A stretch of DNA of 64,000 bases, from positions 1 through 64,000 of the forward strand of contig PHFX01000155.1 in assembly GCA_007618135.1 (NCBI GenBank), read 5' to 3'. This document shows positions 17,234-27,453 of the stretch, in pieces. The notes below the pieces were generated by a model, which made no database searches, was not told where the DNA came from, and saw only the letters and a list, made by a program, of their open reading frames with translations. This DNA comes from Candidatus Brocadia sp. WS118 (GTDB lineage: Bacteria > Planctomycetota > Brocadiia > Brocadiales > Brocadiaceae). Every line of letters begins with the position of its first letter. The stretch's first letter is position 1. Both the position numbers and the translations under genes were made by a program.

Positions 17234-18673
17234 TCAGTTTTCCCCTAATGATCCGTCACCATTGATCTTTTGGGCATAGATGTCCCAATAACTCTTATCT
17301 TTCTGACGGCCATCCTGCCAGACAAGAATTGCCCCACCCGCACCAACACCAACTACCAGTGGAAAACATTGGGTATCTGAAGCTGCAGAAATAACTATGC
17401 CATTTTTTTCCCACAAAGGAAGGCCCTTTTGGTCAATTCGTTGTGCATACACATCAAAATCGGCCGGAGACATACGGTTGTCGTTCCACACTACTATTGC
17501 TCCCTGGTTGCCATCGCTGATTATAGATACACGATTTTGGATACCAGACTCTATACATATAGGAGCACCATTGTTTTCCCACTTGACGGAACCGGAAAGG
17601 TCTATTCGTTGTGCATAAATATTAAAATCTCCACTGCGCATATCCCACCAGGCACACATGGCACCACCAGCACCGTCAGTAGTAATCACAGGATAATTTT
17701 GATTTCCTGATGCGGTACATAAGGGAATGCCATTCGCTAACCACTGCGTGGCTCCATTCCCGTCGATCTGCTGGACGAAGATATCGTTATTATTGGTGCC
17801 GTTACGGGTATCTATCCAGGTTATAATTGCCCCTTCAGCCCCATTACTCACTGCAACGGCAAAACTCTCATGCCCCTGAGCATTGCATACCGCGACCCCC
17901 CATTTCCCCCATAGTATAGCTCCACTTCCATCGATGCGTTGAGCATAAATGTCCGCGTAATTTCTCCGAAAGTCCTGCCACACAACAATGGCGCCGCTTG
18001 TCCCGTCAGATACCATTTCTGGTGCGTTTTGTGCGCCCAATACACCGCAGACAAGTACTCCGTTTTTTTCCCACAGCAATTCTCCGTTTTTGTTCATTCG
18101 CTGGCCGTAAAGATCGGCATAATTCGTTCGAAAATCTTCCCAGACAATAATCGCCCCTCCTGCACCATCCGATGCAATACAGGGACTATTCTGTTCTTTC
18201 ACTTCATTACAGACAGATATACCATCTTTCGCCCATAAAGGGTTTCCCTCTGCACCAACACGTTGGGCATAGATATCGTAATTACCGATACCGCTTCGCA
18301 TATCATGCCATACAATAATAGCGCCTCCATTACCGTCACTTACCAGCCTTGGCCGTTTTTGATTTTCGGGCGCAGTACAAACAGGAACACCGTCCTCCTG
18401 CCACAGGATTTTCCCCCGTGCATCAACACGTTGAACATAGATATCAAAATGGACATCCCTCGCATCTTCCCATGCAATGATAGCCCCACCAGCACCATCG
18501 CCAATTATTTGCGGAGAACTCTGCTGGCCGGAAGCCGTACAGATTGCTGTATTTTCCCGTAAATGAGAAGACCATGCAGCTACAGAAAACTGCTGACAGG
18601 GTAAGACAAAGAAAAATACGAATAGGAAAAAGATGCATATTGGTCGGAATGTTGCCCCGAAGGTGATAATCAT
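17234..18673 (-). CDS. exported protein with eight tandem propeller-like repeats
   Basis: A 479-residue protein with an N-terminal signal peptide and eight repeats of about 52-55 residues. Each repeat reads roughly G-x-x-V/I-C-x-A...Q-x-x-P...SDG-x-GGAIIVW-x-D-x-R...D-I-Y-A-Q-R-V/I-D...G...L-W. The repeat length and the GGAI-V-W strand suggest an eight-bladed beta-propeller, perhaps for binding at the cell surface or in the paryphoplasm. No enzymatic motif is visible. It begins 7 bp after the TPR gene stop, so the two form an operon. Function unknown. Confidence 0.85.
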   Translation of the reverse strand: MIITFGATFRPICIFFLFVFFFVLPCQQFSVAAWSSHLRENTAICTASGQQSSPQIIGDGAGGAIIAWEDARDVHFDIYVQRVDARGKILWQEDGVPVCTAPENQKRPRLVSDGNGGAIIVWHDMRSGIGNYDIYAQRVGAEGNPLWAKDGISVCNEVKEQNSPCIASDGAGGAIIVWEDFRTNYADLYGQRMNKNGELLWEKNGVLVCGVLGAQNAPEMVSDGTSGAIVVWQDFRRNYADIYAQRIDGSGAILWGKWGVAVCNAQGHESFAVAVSNGAEGAIITWIDTRNGTNNNDIFVQQIDGNGATQWLANGIPLCTASGNQNYPVITTDGAGGAMCAWWDMRSGDFNIYAQRIDLSGSVKWENNGAPICIESGIQNRVSIISDGNQGAIVVWNDNRMSPADFDVYAQRIDQKGLPLWEKNGIVISAASDTQCFPLVVGVGAGGAILVWQDGRQKDKSYWDIYAQKINGDGSLGEN

Positions 18674-18680
18674 AGGATTT

Positions 18681-19586
18681 TTATCTTTTTACTCCTGCGT
18701 ACAAAAGAGGATCTAACTCTACAGCCTTATTATAAAACTTCATAGATTCTTCGTATTTTCCCAAATTATACAGACTATTTGCCTTATTATGCCACGCCCT
18801 TGCACTCTTCGGATTGATTTCGATTGCCTTATCAAATGCCTTTATTGCATCATCGTGCATCCCCAATCTGTTTAAGGTAATTCCCATATTATTCCACGCC
18901 CATGTCCTTTTGGGATTCGTCTGAACTGCCTTGCCAAAGAGCTTCAGGGCTTCATCAAATCGCTCAAAGAGAATTAAGATATATCCCTTCCCGTGCCATG
19001 CCAAATCCTCTTTTGGATTGACCTCGATGGCCTTATCAAATGCATGCATTGCCTCGTTGTATCTGAATAATGCAATCAGGGCAACGCCTTTATTATACCA
19101 GGCAGATGCAAACCCTGGTTCCGACTCAAGGACCTTGTCGTATAACTTCAAAGCTTCTTCGTATTTACCTTGTTTGTAAAGGGTAATTCCCTTATTCACC
19201 CGAGTGGAGTTAACCGTGGGATTAATCGTCAGCGCTTTCTCATAAGCCTGAATAGCCATATCATATTTCCCCAGACAATAGAGTGCATTACCCATACCGT
19301 CCCACGCCTCAAAGTAACCAGGATAACGTGCTATAGAATTATTATACGCCTTGACTGCACGTTCATACCTGCCTCGTTTATAATGCGCATTTCCCGTTTT
19401 AATTAACTTCCGTGCGCTGTGTTTTTTTGATGTGGTTTTATAGATTTTTCCTTGCATCGTGACAGCCCAGGTACTTTGACAAGGAAGAAAGAGAAAGGCG
19501 ATCAGGAAGAAAAATACCCCCTTGTACAAACATCCCCGCGCAACGGTGAGGAATACACAAGCTATCGTATTTAACCTATGATACAT
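18681..19586 (-). CDS. exported tetratricopeptide-repeat protein
   Basis: A 301-residue protein with a hydrophobic signal/anchor segment (about residues 8-42) followed by seven consecutive 34-residue TPRs, from about residue 60 to the end. Each has the A-W-x-x-K/M-G-x-x-L...G-x-Y-x-E-A-x-x-x-Y/F-x-K-A-I/V-x-x-x-P pattern. TPR solenoids mediate protein-protein contacts; the partner is plausibly the propeller protein encoded directly downstream. Location is probably periplasmic. Confidence 0.9.
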   Translation of the reverse strand: MYHRLNTIACVFLTVARGCLYKGVFFFLIAFLFLPCQSTWAVTMQGKIYKTTSKKHSARKLIKTGNAHYKRGRYERAVKAYNNSIARYPGYFEAWDGMGNALYCLGKYDMAIQAYEKALTINPTVNSTRVNKGITLYKQGKYEEALKLYDKVLESEPGFASAWYNKGVALIALFRYNEAMHAFDKAIEVNPKEDLAWHGKGYILILFERFDEALKLFGKAVQTNPKRTWAWNNMGITLNRLGMHDDAIKAFDKAIEINPKSARAWHNKANSLYNLGKYEESMKFYNKAVELDPLLYAGVKR

Positions 19587-19816
19587 ACTTTAAGATTACC
19601 AGATAAACCATTCCGGTATTTCGACAAACAAAAAAAATGTCACAATAATTTTAAAATCTTATAAAAATCATCCTTCAAAATCAACCAATTAATAAAACAC
19701 ACCAGGTCTCAGTGAAAAACAAGCGTAACTATAAATGATCCAGAAAAGAAAAAATTTACCGTGACTTTTTCAAATCGTTTCTTATAAAATAGCTTCATGA
19801 ATAAGGAAAAGAATTT

Positions 19817-20506
19817 ATGAAATTGCTTGTCGTTGCAGCAACCATCCCTGAGATTAAACCGCTTTTATTATCTCTGGGGCAGCGTGAAGCCAAAGAATTC
19901 AGCATGATTACGGTTCACTCCCGCCACTTGAACATTGATATCCTTATTACCGGGATAGGACTGATGCATACGGCCTATTTCATGGGAAAGGCATTGACGA
20001 ACAACACCTATAACCTGGCATTACAATTTGGAATTGCAGGCAGTTTCAGAAAAGACCTTTTACCTGGTATGCCAGTAAATGTCGTGGAAGAGGTCGTGGC
20101 AGATTTAGGCGCTGAGGATAAAGATAAATTTTTGGATGCCACAGAATTGCGCTTGTTGCCCCCTGATCAATTCCCCTATCATGCTGGTAAATTACTCAAC
20201 AAAACCCCTGATTCGGCCTATGGAATATCAGCACTCAAAAAGGTAAAAGGTATTAGCGTTAATAAAGTTCACGGCTATCAAGACAGTATTGATAAAATTA
20301 TTCGAAAATACGATCCTGATATTGAAAGCATGGAAGGAGCGGCTTTTTTTTATGCCTGCTTGATGGAACGTGTCCCCTGTCTACAAATCAGGGCTATTTC
20401 AAATTATATAGAGGACAGAAATAAAGACCGGTGGAGCATCCCTTTGGCTATCGACAATCTCAATAAAATTGCGCTAATAATTATTCATCAGCTTACCAGG
20501 CAATGA
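19817..20506 (+). CDS. mqnB: futalosine hydrolase
   Basis: Nucleoside-phosphorylase-fold enzyme that removes hypoxanthine from futalosine in the alternative menaquinone pathway. The 229-residue protein shows FGIAGSF and ESMEGAAFFYACL (purine/ribose pocket with the catalytic region D/E-S-M-E-G-A-A) and ISNYIEDRN. A good AAGGAAAAG precedes the ATG. The gene is 22 bp from mqnD, which confirms the pathway; mqnA and mqnC are not in the window. Confidence 0.93.
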   Translation: MKLLVVAATIPEIKPLLLSLGQREAKEFSMITVHSRHLNIDILITGIGLMHTAYFMGKALTNNTYNLALQFGIAGSFRKDLLPGMPVNVVEEVVADLGAEDKDKFLDATELRLLPPDQFPYHAGKLLNKTPDSAYGISALKKVKGISVNKVHGYQDSIDKIIRKYDPDIESMEGAAFFYACLMERVPCLQIRAISNYIEDRNKDRWSIPLAIDNLNKIALIIIHQLTRQ

Positions 20507-20528
20507 TGAAACTGTAATGCCCTAACGT

Positions 20529-21368
20529 ATGAAACTAACCCTCGGTATTTCACCGTGTCCCAATGACACCTTTATCTTCGATGCCATGGTGAATAAAAAA
20601 ATTGATACGGAAGGATTGTCATTTGAATTGGCCATCAACGATGTGGAAAAACTGAATATGCTCGCCCTTCGGCATACCTTAGACATTACAAAACTCAGCT
20701 ACTACGCCTATGCTCACGTAACCAACCAATATGTTTTATTAGATGCAGGGAGCGCCCTGGGTAAGAACTGCGGCCCGCTATTAATTTCAAAGCCAGAAAA
20801 TGAAAAACGGGATGTCGCGAATCTCGTCATCGCAATTCCGGGAAAATACACTACCGCCAATTTTTTATTGAGCATGGCATTTCCCCTGGTAACTAATAAA
20901 GTAGAAATGCTTTTTTCAGAAATTGAAAATGCAATCATACACAACAAGGTAGATGCAGGCGTCATCATCCACGAGAACCGGTTTACCTATCAGGGGAAAG
21001 GGCTGGTCAAAATTATGGATCTGGGGGCATATTGGGAAACACAAACAGGACTTCCCATCCCTTTGGGTGGCATCGCAATAAAACGAAACCTCCCCGCTGA
21101 AATCTCCAGAAAAGTGAATCGCATGGTGAAAAAAAGCGTGGAGTATGCCCTCGCCCATCCTGCAGCATCCATTGAGTTTGTCAGATGCTATGCCCAGGAG
21201 ATGAATGAAAGCATTCGGAATCAACACATCCAGTTATACGTTAATAACTACAGTATTGATTTGGGTCAAATTGGAAGGGAAGCAGTCAAAACACTTTTTG
21301 CGTGGGCAAGAAGAAACAAATTAATCCATGACACCAAAGAGAACATTTTCCTTGGATCAACTGAATAA
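20529..21368 (+). CDS. mqnD: 1,4-dihydroxy-6-naphthoate synthase
   Basis: Converts cyclic dehypoxanthinyl futalosine to 1,4-dihydroxy-6-naphthoate. The 279-residue, periplasmic-binding-protein-like fold opens with LGISPCPNDTFIFDAM, a near-diagnostic MqnD motif, and has KLSYYAY, LGKNCGPLLIS, IHENRFTYQGKGL and GLPIPLGGIAI. Forms an operon with mqnB. Confidence 0.95.
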   Translation: MKLTLGISPCPNDTFIFDAMVNKKIDTEGLSFELAINDVEKLNMLALRHTLDITKLSYYAYAHVTNQYVLLDAGSALGKNCGPLLISKPENEKRDVANLVIAIPGKYTTANFLLSMAFPLVTNKVEMLFSEIENAIIHNKVDAGVIIHENRFTYQGKGLVKIMDLGAYWETQTGLPIPLGGIAIKRNLPAEISRKVNRMVKKSVEYALAHPAASIEFVRCYAQEMNESIRNQHIQLYVNNYSIDLGQIGREAVKTLFAWARRNKLIHDTKENIFLGSTE

Positions 21369-21416
21369 CCACCGGGCTTTGTCAAACTTTAAACAGGTGA
21401 CTCTTCGTTTCGTTCC

Positions 21417-21782
21417 ATGATTCTAGAAAAAAATAATGATACAAGAAAAATTATCATGTTGTTTAATCGTACACTGAAAATCCTATCTCGTACGATAAAG
21501 CTATTTTCTGTTCTCATTCTTGGCTTTCTTTGTTTTTATACGGGAGTGTTTGCTCTTCACGCTGGGCTGAGTGTGTGTCCGTACCACATGAAAAGGTTTC
21601 AGCAGTCAGAACTCATACCGGTCGTGTATGGGTATCCGGTACATGAGTTGTTATTAGAGGCATCACGAGGAGAAATCGTCCTCGGCGGCTGTGTCGTTGG
21701 CCACATCAAGGCGGTTTGTCCTTATTGTAAATGGCCCGCAAGGTCGTCATTCTTCAATAGGGCGTGTACCAATACACGGTGA
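21417..21782 (+). CDS. hypothetical membrane-anchored protein with Cys motifs
   Basis: A 121-residue protein with one transmembrane segment (about residues 30-50, LFSVLILGFLCFYTGVF). After it come SVCPYH, GGCVVGH and AVCPYCKWPAR, cysteines that could bind metal or form disulfides. A second possible start is at 21456. It follows mqnD by 48 bp on the same strand. I do not recognise the family. Confidence 0.5.
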   Translation: MILEKNNDTRKIIMLFNRTLKILSRTIKLFSVLILGFLCFYTGVFALHAGLSVCPYHMKRFQQSELIPVVYGYPVHELLLEASRGEIVLGGCVVGHIKAVCPYCKWPARSSFFNRACTNTR

Positions 21783-22396
21783 ATAAGGAAATTCTCCATT
21801 ATGGCAGAATATTCAAGGCAAACCTCTTCCATGATAGAAAGGCTATGGGAAGTGAAAACACTTAGCGCCGTCTCGAAGCGCCACCGCGGTGTTGGAATCA
21901 TCAGTTGCATTGCTGTTAATCACAGTAGTGGCATAATCGAACCTCCTTATTTTCATGCACATATTGAGATGAAATCAATACATCATCTGCTCCGTTGACA
22001 AACAAATGATGAATTTGACATTATGATAAATTTGTGGACCCTTGTGAATCATGTAGGGTTATGAATCGTACGAGATTACCCCTGAGCAAACGACTCTTAT
22101 TTAGATGTATTATCCGTTACTGAAACTTTGAAAATATGGGTGCGGTCAATGGAATAAATGTTTTGGACTTTATCATAATTTTCATTTGATAAGGCAATAA
22201 ATCTGCGATTTTTTGCTGCGGAAAATCTTTTTCGCTTGACAAAAACCTTCTCATGGGTGACCCCGACTCTTGTCCGGCCAAATGCGAAAAGAGCCATTGA
22301 TTAATGGAGTTACTTAACGAAAACACGAGACCATAATTGATAAATGAAAGTTTAACTCCCAAGTAACTAGACTTAATATGAAAGTTTGCTTTTCGG
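21783..22396. other. long intergenic region, no firm gene
   Basis: About 610 bp. On the minus strand at 21956-21843 there is a possible 37-codon frame starting MKIRRFDYATTVINSNATDD, and AAGGAGG at about 21945 precedes another ATG that runs only four codons. Neither can be identified. The stretch 22097-22362 has open minus-strand frames without recognisable motifs. Nothing here is firm. Confidence 0.3.
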
Positions 22397-24622
22397 TCAT
22401 AACGGTTTGCCTGTCACTGCATCGATGTAAATCCATTCCGGGTCGATGACCTGATTCTGTTTACTCATATTTACATACGCCCATACCGTTTTGCCGTCGA
22501 GGTCAGGCCAAACCTGATTCGGATAAATTATGCCTGGAATGCCACCTCCGAAAAAGCCTGATTCACGGCCATCGGGCCCAACAACATACACATACGCCTC
22601 CATTCCAACCTGACCGCCATTTTGGCCGGTACGTTTGAGTAACAGTTGCAGTGCATCATCTGCATCCAGAATGTTTTGCGCCATAGGTTGTCCTTTTACG
22701 AGTGTAGCCAAATCATGTTTTGTCGTAAAAGAGCGGATTTTCCCATCTCGAACCTCAACCCGAACTTTCCTAACCCTCCCTTGTTCTTGAGGACTCAGGT
22801 AGTCAAAGTGGGCAATATTGATTGATATCTGCCCTCTAAGTACCTCACCTAATAAGCCGATATGGATGAGCCTCATTTCAGGATGCCACTTAGCCGCTAT
22901 CGCATCCGCCTCACGTCGCATCGGACCGTAGGTTTTCGCTGCATTGTTCGGTAATGGCCTCGGTTGTTTCATGGATTCAGCTAATCGCTCCAGGGTTGCT
23001 AGCCCAGTAGCTTCATGGTAAGTCATGGCAGCTCCGGTGCGTGCATCGATTACCATGGCTTTTGAAAGGATGGCCTGTCCAAAACTCATGAATGTCCAGC
23101 CTGTCAATCCGGTTTCAAAGACCTTCAATCTTGCCCCGAAACTATGGTCGTTAAACCCAACTTGACGGGCATACGCTACTGCTTCAGGTAAACTTAAAAA
23201 CTGATCAGGTAGGGGACGATCACTTTGGCTCATTTTTAAAGGAACACTCACGAGTGAACCCTCCTTAGTCAGCATAACCGTGAGCCCTTCAACAGGTGTG
23301 GATGGGGGAAAAAAAACAAAAGCTGCCCCGTCAGGAGTCACATTGAGATTGACCATGCCATCGGCAACTGCCTTTGCATGGATTTCAACTAGCACAGCAT
23401 CTTTTTTCCACTTCAATGCTGCCTTTTTGGCCTTAGTTGCGAGCTTATCGTCAATCAGAACTATTCCCGGTCCCGATGAAAGATTCAGCTCTGAAAGTTT
23501 CACGGTCTTTGTCGGAGCTTTCACTTTAGGCTCACTCACGGCAACTGACTCTGAATTAGACTGGGTATTTGTCAAAGAATTTTTACCTGGAGGGTTCTTT
23601 TCTGCCGGTCCGGATTCTGATTTTTTAAATAATCCTCCGAACGTTTTAAAGAAGCTACTTCCAGACTCTTTAGATTCTGTCTTTTCACTCGCAGACACTG
23701 CTTTCTTGGTCAATTCTTCACTCAGCTCGGAATTATAAGCTCTCGCTTCATCAAAAATTCCTTGTTGCGCTTCTGTGGAATGATTCAAAGTGTCCTCTAT
23801 AGCTTCACTAACCACTTCACTTCCCTGAGCTTCCATGCCTTCCACCTTTTTTTTTGCCGCTTCTACCGTCCCAGAGACAGATTCATTCACGGTCTGAGTA
23901 ACATCACGGGCTTTTGCCTGTGATTCTCCGATTGCATCTTGCCCTTTCTTTATAGTATCCGAAACAGGGTCTTTTTGCCATGTTTCCTCCACTTTATCAT
24001 TACTAACTTTTAATTTCTCTCTTCCAACAATGCTCTGCCCTGTCTCCTTAGTTTTGGAGATTGCCGTTTCAACATATTTTTTGACAGTACCAAAAAAGGA
24101 TTTGACCCCATCAATCGAGTCATTGCCTGGTCCCGCCGCAGTTGTTGCATCACTCTTTCCTGCAATTTCAGATGAACCCTTACTATCCTTCCCGGTGCCA
24201 TCAGGTAATTCAACCGCGAATATCCCAGTCTGTGTTTGCTTCACAGAAGAGTGGTCGTCAAATGCTTTTGATGCTATTCCGGTCAAACGCAACCACTGTA
24301 CTTTTCCAGAAAGGTCAGTTTCGACGGTTAATTGATCCATTCCCTTCAATTCGTAAAATCCAGACTCATCAGACTCACTTCCCGTTTCCGGATAGAACAG
24401 AATCTTCCCTGCGCTGGCTTTGTACCTCCCGGATTTGATTGTTTTGTTATCGCGCTCGATGGTATAGTTCCCTTTCGAAGAGAGGTCGAGTTTTAGCACA
24501 TTGAAGACGCCTGTTCCCTGCCATTTACCAAACAACCGTCTATCAAAATCCTGTGCATCCAGTACTCGCATCACAAGCATGAGTAGAAGGGCTATAAGTA
24601 ATCCTGAAGCTTTTTGATTCAT
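22397..24622 (-). CDS. large exported protein with low-complexity helical middle
   Basis: A 741-residue protein with a signal peptide (about 1-24). Residues about 25-110 form a lipocalin-like/META-type small domain (FGKWQGTGVFNVLKLDLSS...GRYKASAGKILFYPE). Residues about 130-390 are charged, Lys/Glu/Ser-rich and likely coiled or disordered, with repeated V-x-x-T-x-K-x-G elements. The C-terminal 350 residues look globular with PepSY-like strands (VRKVRVEVRDGKIRSF, ILDADDALQLLLKRTG). The last part ends WIYIDAVTGKPL. Not identified; the C-terminal pattern suggests a protease-inhibitor-like or surface role, which is inference. Confidence 0.6.
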   Translation of the reverse strand: MNQKASGLLIALLLMLVMRVLDAQDFDRRLFGKWQGTGVFNVLKLDLSSKGNYTIERDNKTIKSGRYKASAGKILFYPETGSESDESGFYELKGMDQLTVETDLSGKVQWLRLTGIASKAFDDHSSVKQTQTGIFAVELPDGTGKDSKGSSEIAGKSDATTAAGPGNDSIDGVKSFFGTVKKYVETAISKTKETGQSIVGREKLKVSNDKVEETWQKDPVSDTIKKGQDAIGESQAKARDVTQTVNESVSGTVEAAKKKVEGMEAQGSEVVSEAIEDTLNHSTEAQQGIFDEARAYNSELSEELTKKAVSASEKTESKESGSSFFKTFGGLFKKSESGPAEKNPPGKNSLTNTQSNSESVAVSEPKVKAPTKTVKLSELNLSSGPGIVLIDDKLATKAKKAALKWKKDAVLVEIHAKAVADGMVNLNVTPDGAAFVFFPPSTPVEGLTVMLTKEGSLVSVPLKMSQSDRPLPDQFLSLPEAVAYARQVGFNDHSFGARLKVFETGLTGWTFMSFGQAILSKAMVIDARTGAAMTYHEATGLATLERLAESMKQPRPLPNNAAKTYGPMRREADAIAAKWHPEMRLIHIGLLGEVLRGQISINIAHFDYLSPQEQGRVRKVRVEVRDGKIRSFTTKHDLATLVKGQPMAQNILDADDALQLLLKRTGQNGGQVGMEAYVYVVGPDGRESGFFGGGIPGIIYPNQVWPDLDGKTVWAYVNMSKQNQVIDPEWIYIDAVTGKPL

Positions 24623-24741
24623 GACAGCCTCCCTGATCGATATTTTTCGATCATTTTACATCTAAAAAAACTCAGTAATAAAAAATTGCATTTAGAACGG
24701 AAAATAGTTGTACAAATAATATTTTGAATTCAAAGTTAAAA

Positions 24742-24846
24742 TAACAATTTAGTGTTTTGAAAAAGTAGGGATGAAGCATTTGCTATAATTGTCATGAACG
24801 CATTCATATTCATACCAAAACGGGCATATGCTTAGCCACTACCCCC
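24742..24846. mobile_element. degenerate MITE copy
   Basis: The left end TAACAATTTAGTGTTTTG and the inner arm GTAGGGATGAAGCATTTGCTAT are clear, but the right arm is decayed (CATATGCTTAGCCACTACC) and the right terminal repeat is missing. An old remnant of the family seen intact at 41232 and 48327. Confidence 0.65.
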
Positions 24847-24884
24847 TGCTCAAACTAAGCGAATGAGGCTGATTACACGCGTCC

Positions 24885-26926
24885 TCATGGCCTTCGACGT
24901 GGAAAATTGTTTGAGGAAGAAGGACCCCGGCGTCGCGGGCTCGCGGTGTCGCCGATCTCGCGGTAGCAGTCAGCGGCAATCTGCTCCACGGGGCGGGGAG
25001 TCCAAATTCCGATGATTGTCAGATACGCACTCCCGACTCCGTATTGTCTGGCGTAGTTTTCGTAGCCCTTGGTTCGGCAAAAATACTCCGCTGCCTCCTG
25101 TTTGCGGCCGAGTTTGTAAAGCGCTACTGCCGCCAGACTCCTGCTTGTTCGCAACAGGCCTGCGGCGTTCGGCGGTATCTTCTGCTGTTCGACCGTACAC
25201 GACGGCTCAGGCAACATCGCATCGATCACGGTTCGGAGCATCGGGTGATTCCTGAGTTGTAGTTGCTCAGTTTCCGATCGGCTACGACTTTCGACGTGAC
25301 TGAACAACGCGATCACCTCCGGCGAAGTGATCCGAGGTTCAATGTCCAGATTTTTCTCATAAAGCGCCAGTGCGGTAGTCGTATCCTGTTCCTCAATCAT
25401 GCGTGCCAGACGAATTCGCAAGGCCACGGCTCGGCCAACTTCATCAAACAAGCAGACTGGAGAGCCGGCGCCAAGCGCAGTAGCGCGGAGGACCCCGTTC
25501 GTCTCCTCAACCGCGAGTCCCGCGCGAAAACACGCGGCGGCCTCCTGCACTTGATGCTGTCCCTCGGCAACGGCCCCCATGTAAGCAAAGATGCGTGAAT
25601 CATCGGGATCGATGCGGCTCGCCTTGACCAGAAAATCAGAAGCGCCCTTCCAGTTGGATTTGAGGATGCACTGCCACGCAGCCAGCAGATGTGCGCCAAC
25701 GGAAGTCTGCTCGAGGTTGCGTCCGACAGTCGCCTGCTCAAGGTAATTGTCGAAATCCCCGAGTGAGGCATAGGCGTTGGCAAGGGCGTATCGGTACTCG
25801 ATCTTATCCGGCGCAAGTTGCACGGCGCGTTCGTAGGATTTGCGCATTGTTTCGAAGTCCTTTCGGCTTAACGCGAGCGTACCGAGATAGTCGAGCGATT
25901 CTGGGGTGTCTTTGAGCGCCTTGAGAGCGCGACGCGTGTATTCATCTCCCATCTTGCGCAACCCATCCGCGCTGCGTCGAGCAGGTTTTCGAACAACCGC
26001 ATCGATGATTCAGAAGGCATGACGGCTTTGGTCTCGTCGATCACCTTTTCCACAACCGACAACCATTGTGTACTTTTCGCATCGAGCTGGCGAGCAATCG
26101 CCAGGTCTTCTTTCGCACGCGCGAGATTCCCCATGCGTGCGGCGGCGATCGCGCGCTGGCAGTAGCCTTCGAACAACACCGGCTGCCTGCACAACACGAT
26201 CGATAGTTCGCGCCGTGCCCGGTCGAAATTGCCGGCGCCAGTCAGTGCTGCCGCATAGTACCAGTGAACGTCCAAATCGTCCGGATTGCGTCCCAGGTAT
26301 TCAGCCAGATCGGCCACGGCAGCGGCGTAGTTATTATCTACACGGTACTGGAGCCCACGCGCGAGCAGAGACTTGTCATCGCCGAACTCCTTCATTTGGA
26401 GCTTTGCGAACTCGGCTGCAACCTTCGGAAACTGCTTAACCGCCTCCTCAGGTGGGATCGGCTGTCGCAATGAAGTGAGGTTTTCGCCCAGTCGGAAGAT
26501 GAGCCACTCGAAATCGGTCCGCGGCGAGGGGTAGGTCAACATGCCTGCCCGATCGCCGGCCAGCGCCGCAGCAAACGCGCCAATCGCTCGTGCCAGCCGG
26601 GTCGGATGCCCTGACGCCAGCACGCGGTCAATTTCGGCGCGGCCGTCCGTGAATCGCTGTTGAAGAAGGAGGGTGAGGGCTCGCGCGGCTGGATAGTCCT
26701 TGTTCTGCGTCGCTTGTGCGCACGCTGCGGTGAACGACTCTATCGCCTTGTCGAGTTCGAATTGGCCCAGGCTTTCTAATCCTTGTACGTAGCTGGCCCA
26801 TCCTGGTTCTAGCGTAGCCGGCTCGCTGATATGCTGCACTGGTGGGGGTAGTTCCTTCGCCGTCAGGCACGTCCAATGGACGAGCAACCACAATGACACC
26901 AATATTACTAGTGCGCTTGGTCTCAT
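24885..26926 (-). pseudogene. GC-rich exported TPR-like gene broken by a frameshift
   Basis: Two overlapping frames (26926-25868 and 25961-24885) together encode one alpha-helical TPR-like protein of about 680 residues with an N-terminal signal peptide. The first frame runs to FENLLDAAR, and the second continues SADGLRKMGDEYTRRALKAL, so a single-base indel near 25970-25980 explains the break. Repeats such as AVADLAEYLGRNPDDLDVHW and ASRIDPDDSRIFAYMGAV are TPR-like. The base composition is visibly more GC-rich than on either side, suggesting transfer from another source. It could also be a sequencing error. Confidence 0.7.
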
Positions 26927-27064
26927 GAGGACACCAGACTAATAGGGAATTGCTTCTGACACTACGGGTTTACTGCTTCATCTTAGTGCCACCGAAACGA
27001 GTTTCTCCACCGGCAGCCTATGTGCAAATTCTTACCTGATCAGGTGAAAGAAACCTATTTCTCT

Positions 27065-27190
27065 GTAACAATTTAGCTTTTTGAAAAACCCGTATATTTA
27101 TTTACGTAAATTCAACACAAAACGGAATACGTAGCGCGGGTGGTTTATCCCCCGCCCAATGCTACATTTTTCAAAAAGCTAAATTGTTAC
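27065..27190. mobile_element. MITE copy with 8-bp target duplication and different core
   Basis: Perfect 24-bp terminal inverted repeats starting GTAACAATTTAGCTTTTTG, flanked on both sides by ATTTCTCT (8-bp duplication). The core is not the usual GTAGGGGCG palindrome but GTAGCGCGGGTGGTTTATCC...GCTAC (27131-27165), a module also found at 49396 and 61440. Both ends share the same T-to-C change against other copies. Confidence 0.88.
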
Positions 27191-27453
27191 ATTTCTCTAA
27201 ATTTTGTGTTAAAAGTAACCAAAAACGAAGAAAATTGCAAGTTTTTTTTAATTCTTTCAGCTTAACTAAATGAAGAAGGCAGGACAAATCTTTTTTAGCA
27301 ATGCGTGTTTGTTTTTTCATAACTTTGATTTCTTCCTGGTATTTACTTTCGCTTTTTATCCTGGTTACTACTTTCTTGAGAGCTTTACTTACGCTCGATC
27401 CTTGTATACCAAAAATATCTCTTCTATCTCTGTATTCTTCGTATTACTCATTT

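Noticed and set aside
22097-22362. A minus-strand gene in the 21783-22396 gap
   Set aside because: Open frames exist but lack start signals, motifs and coding-like composition.
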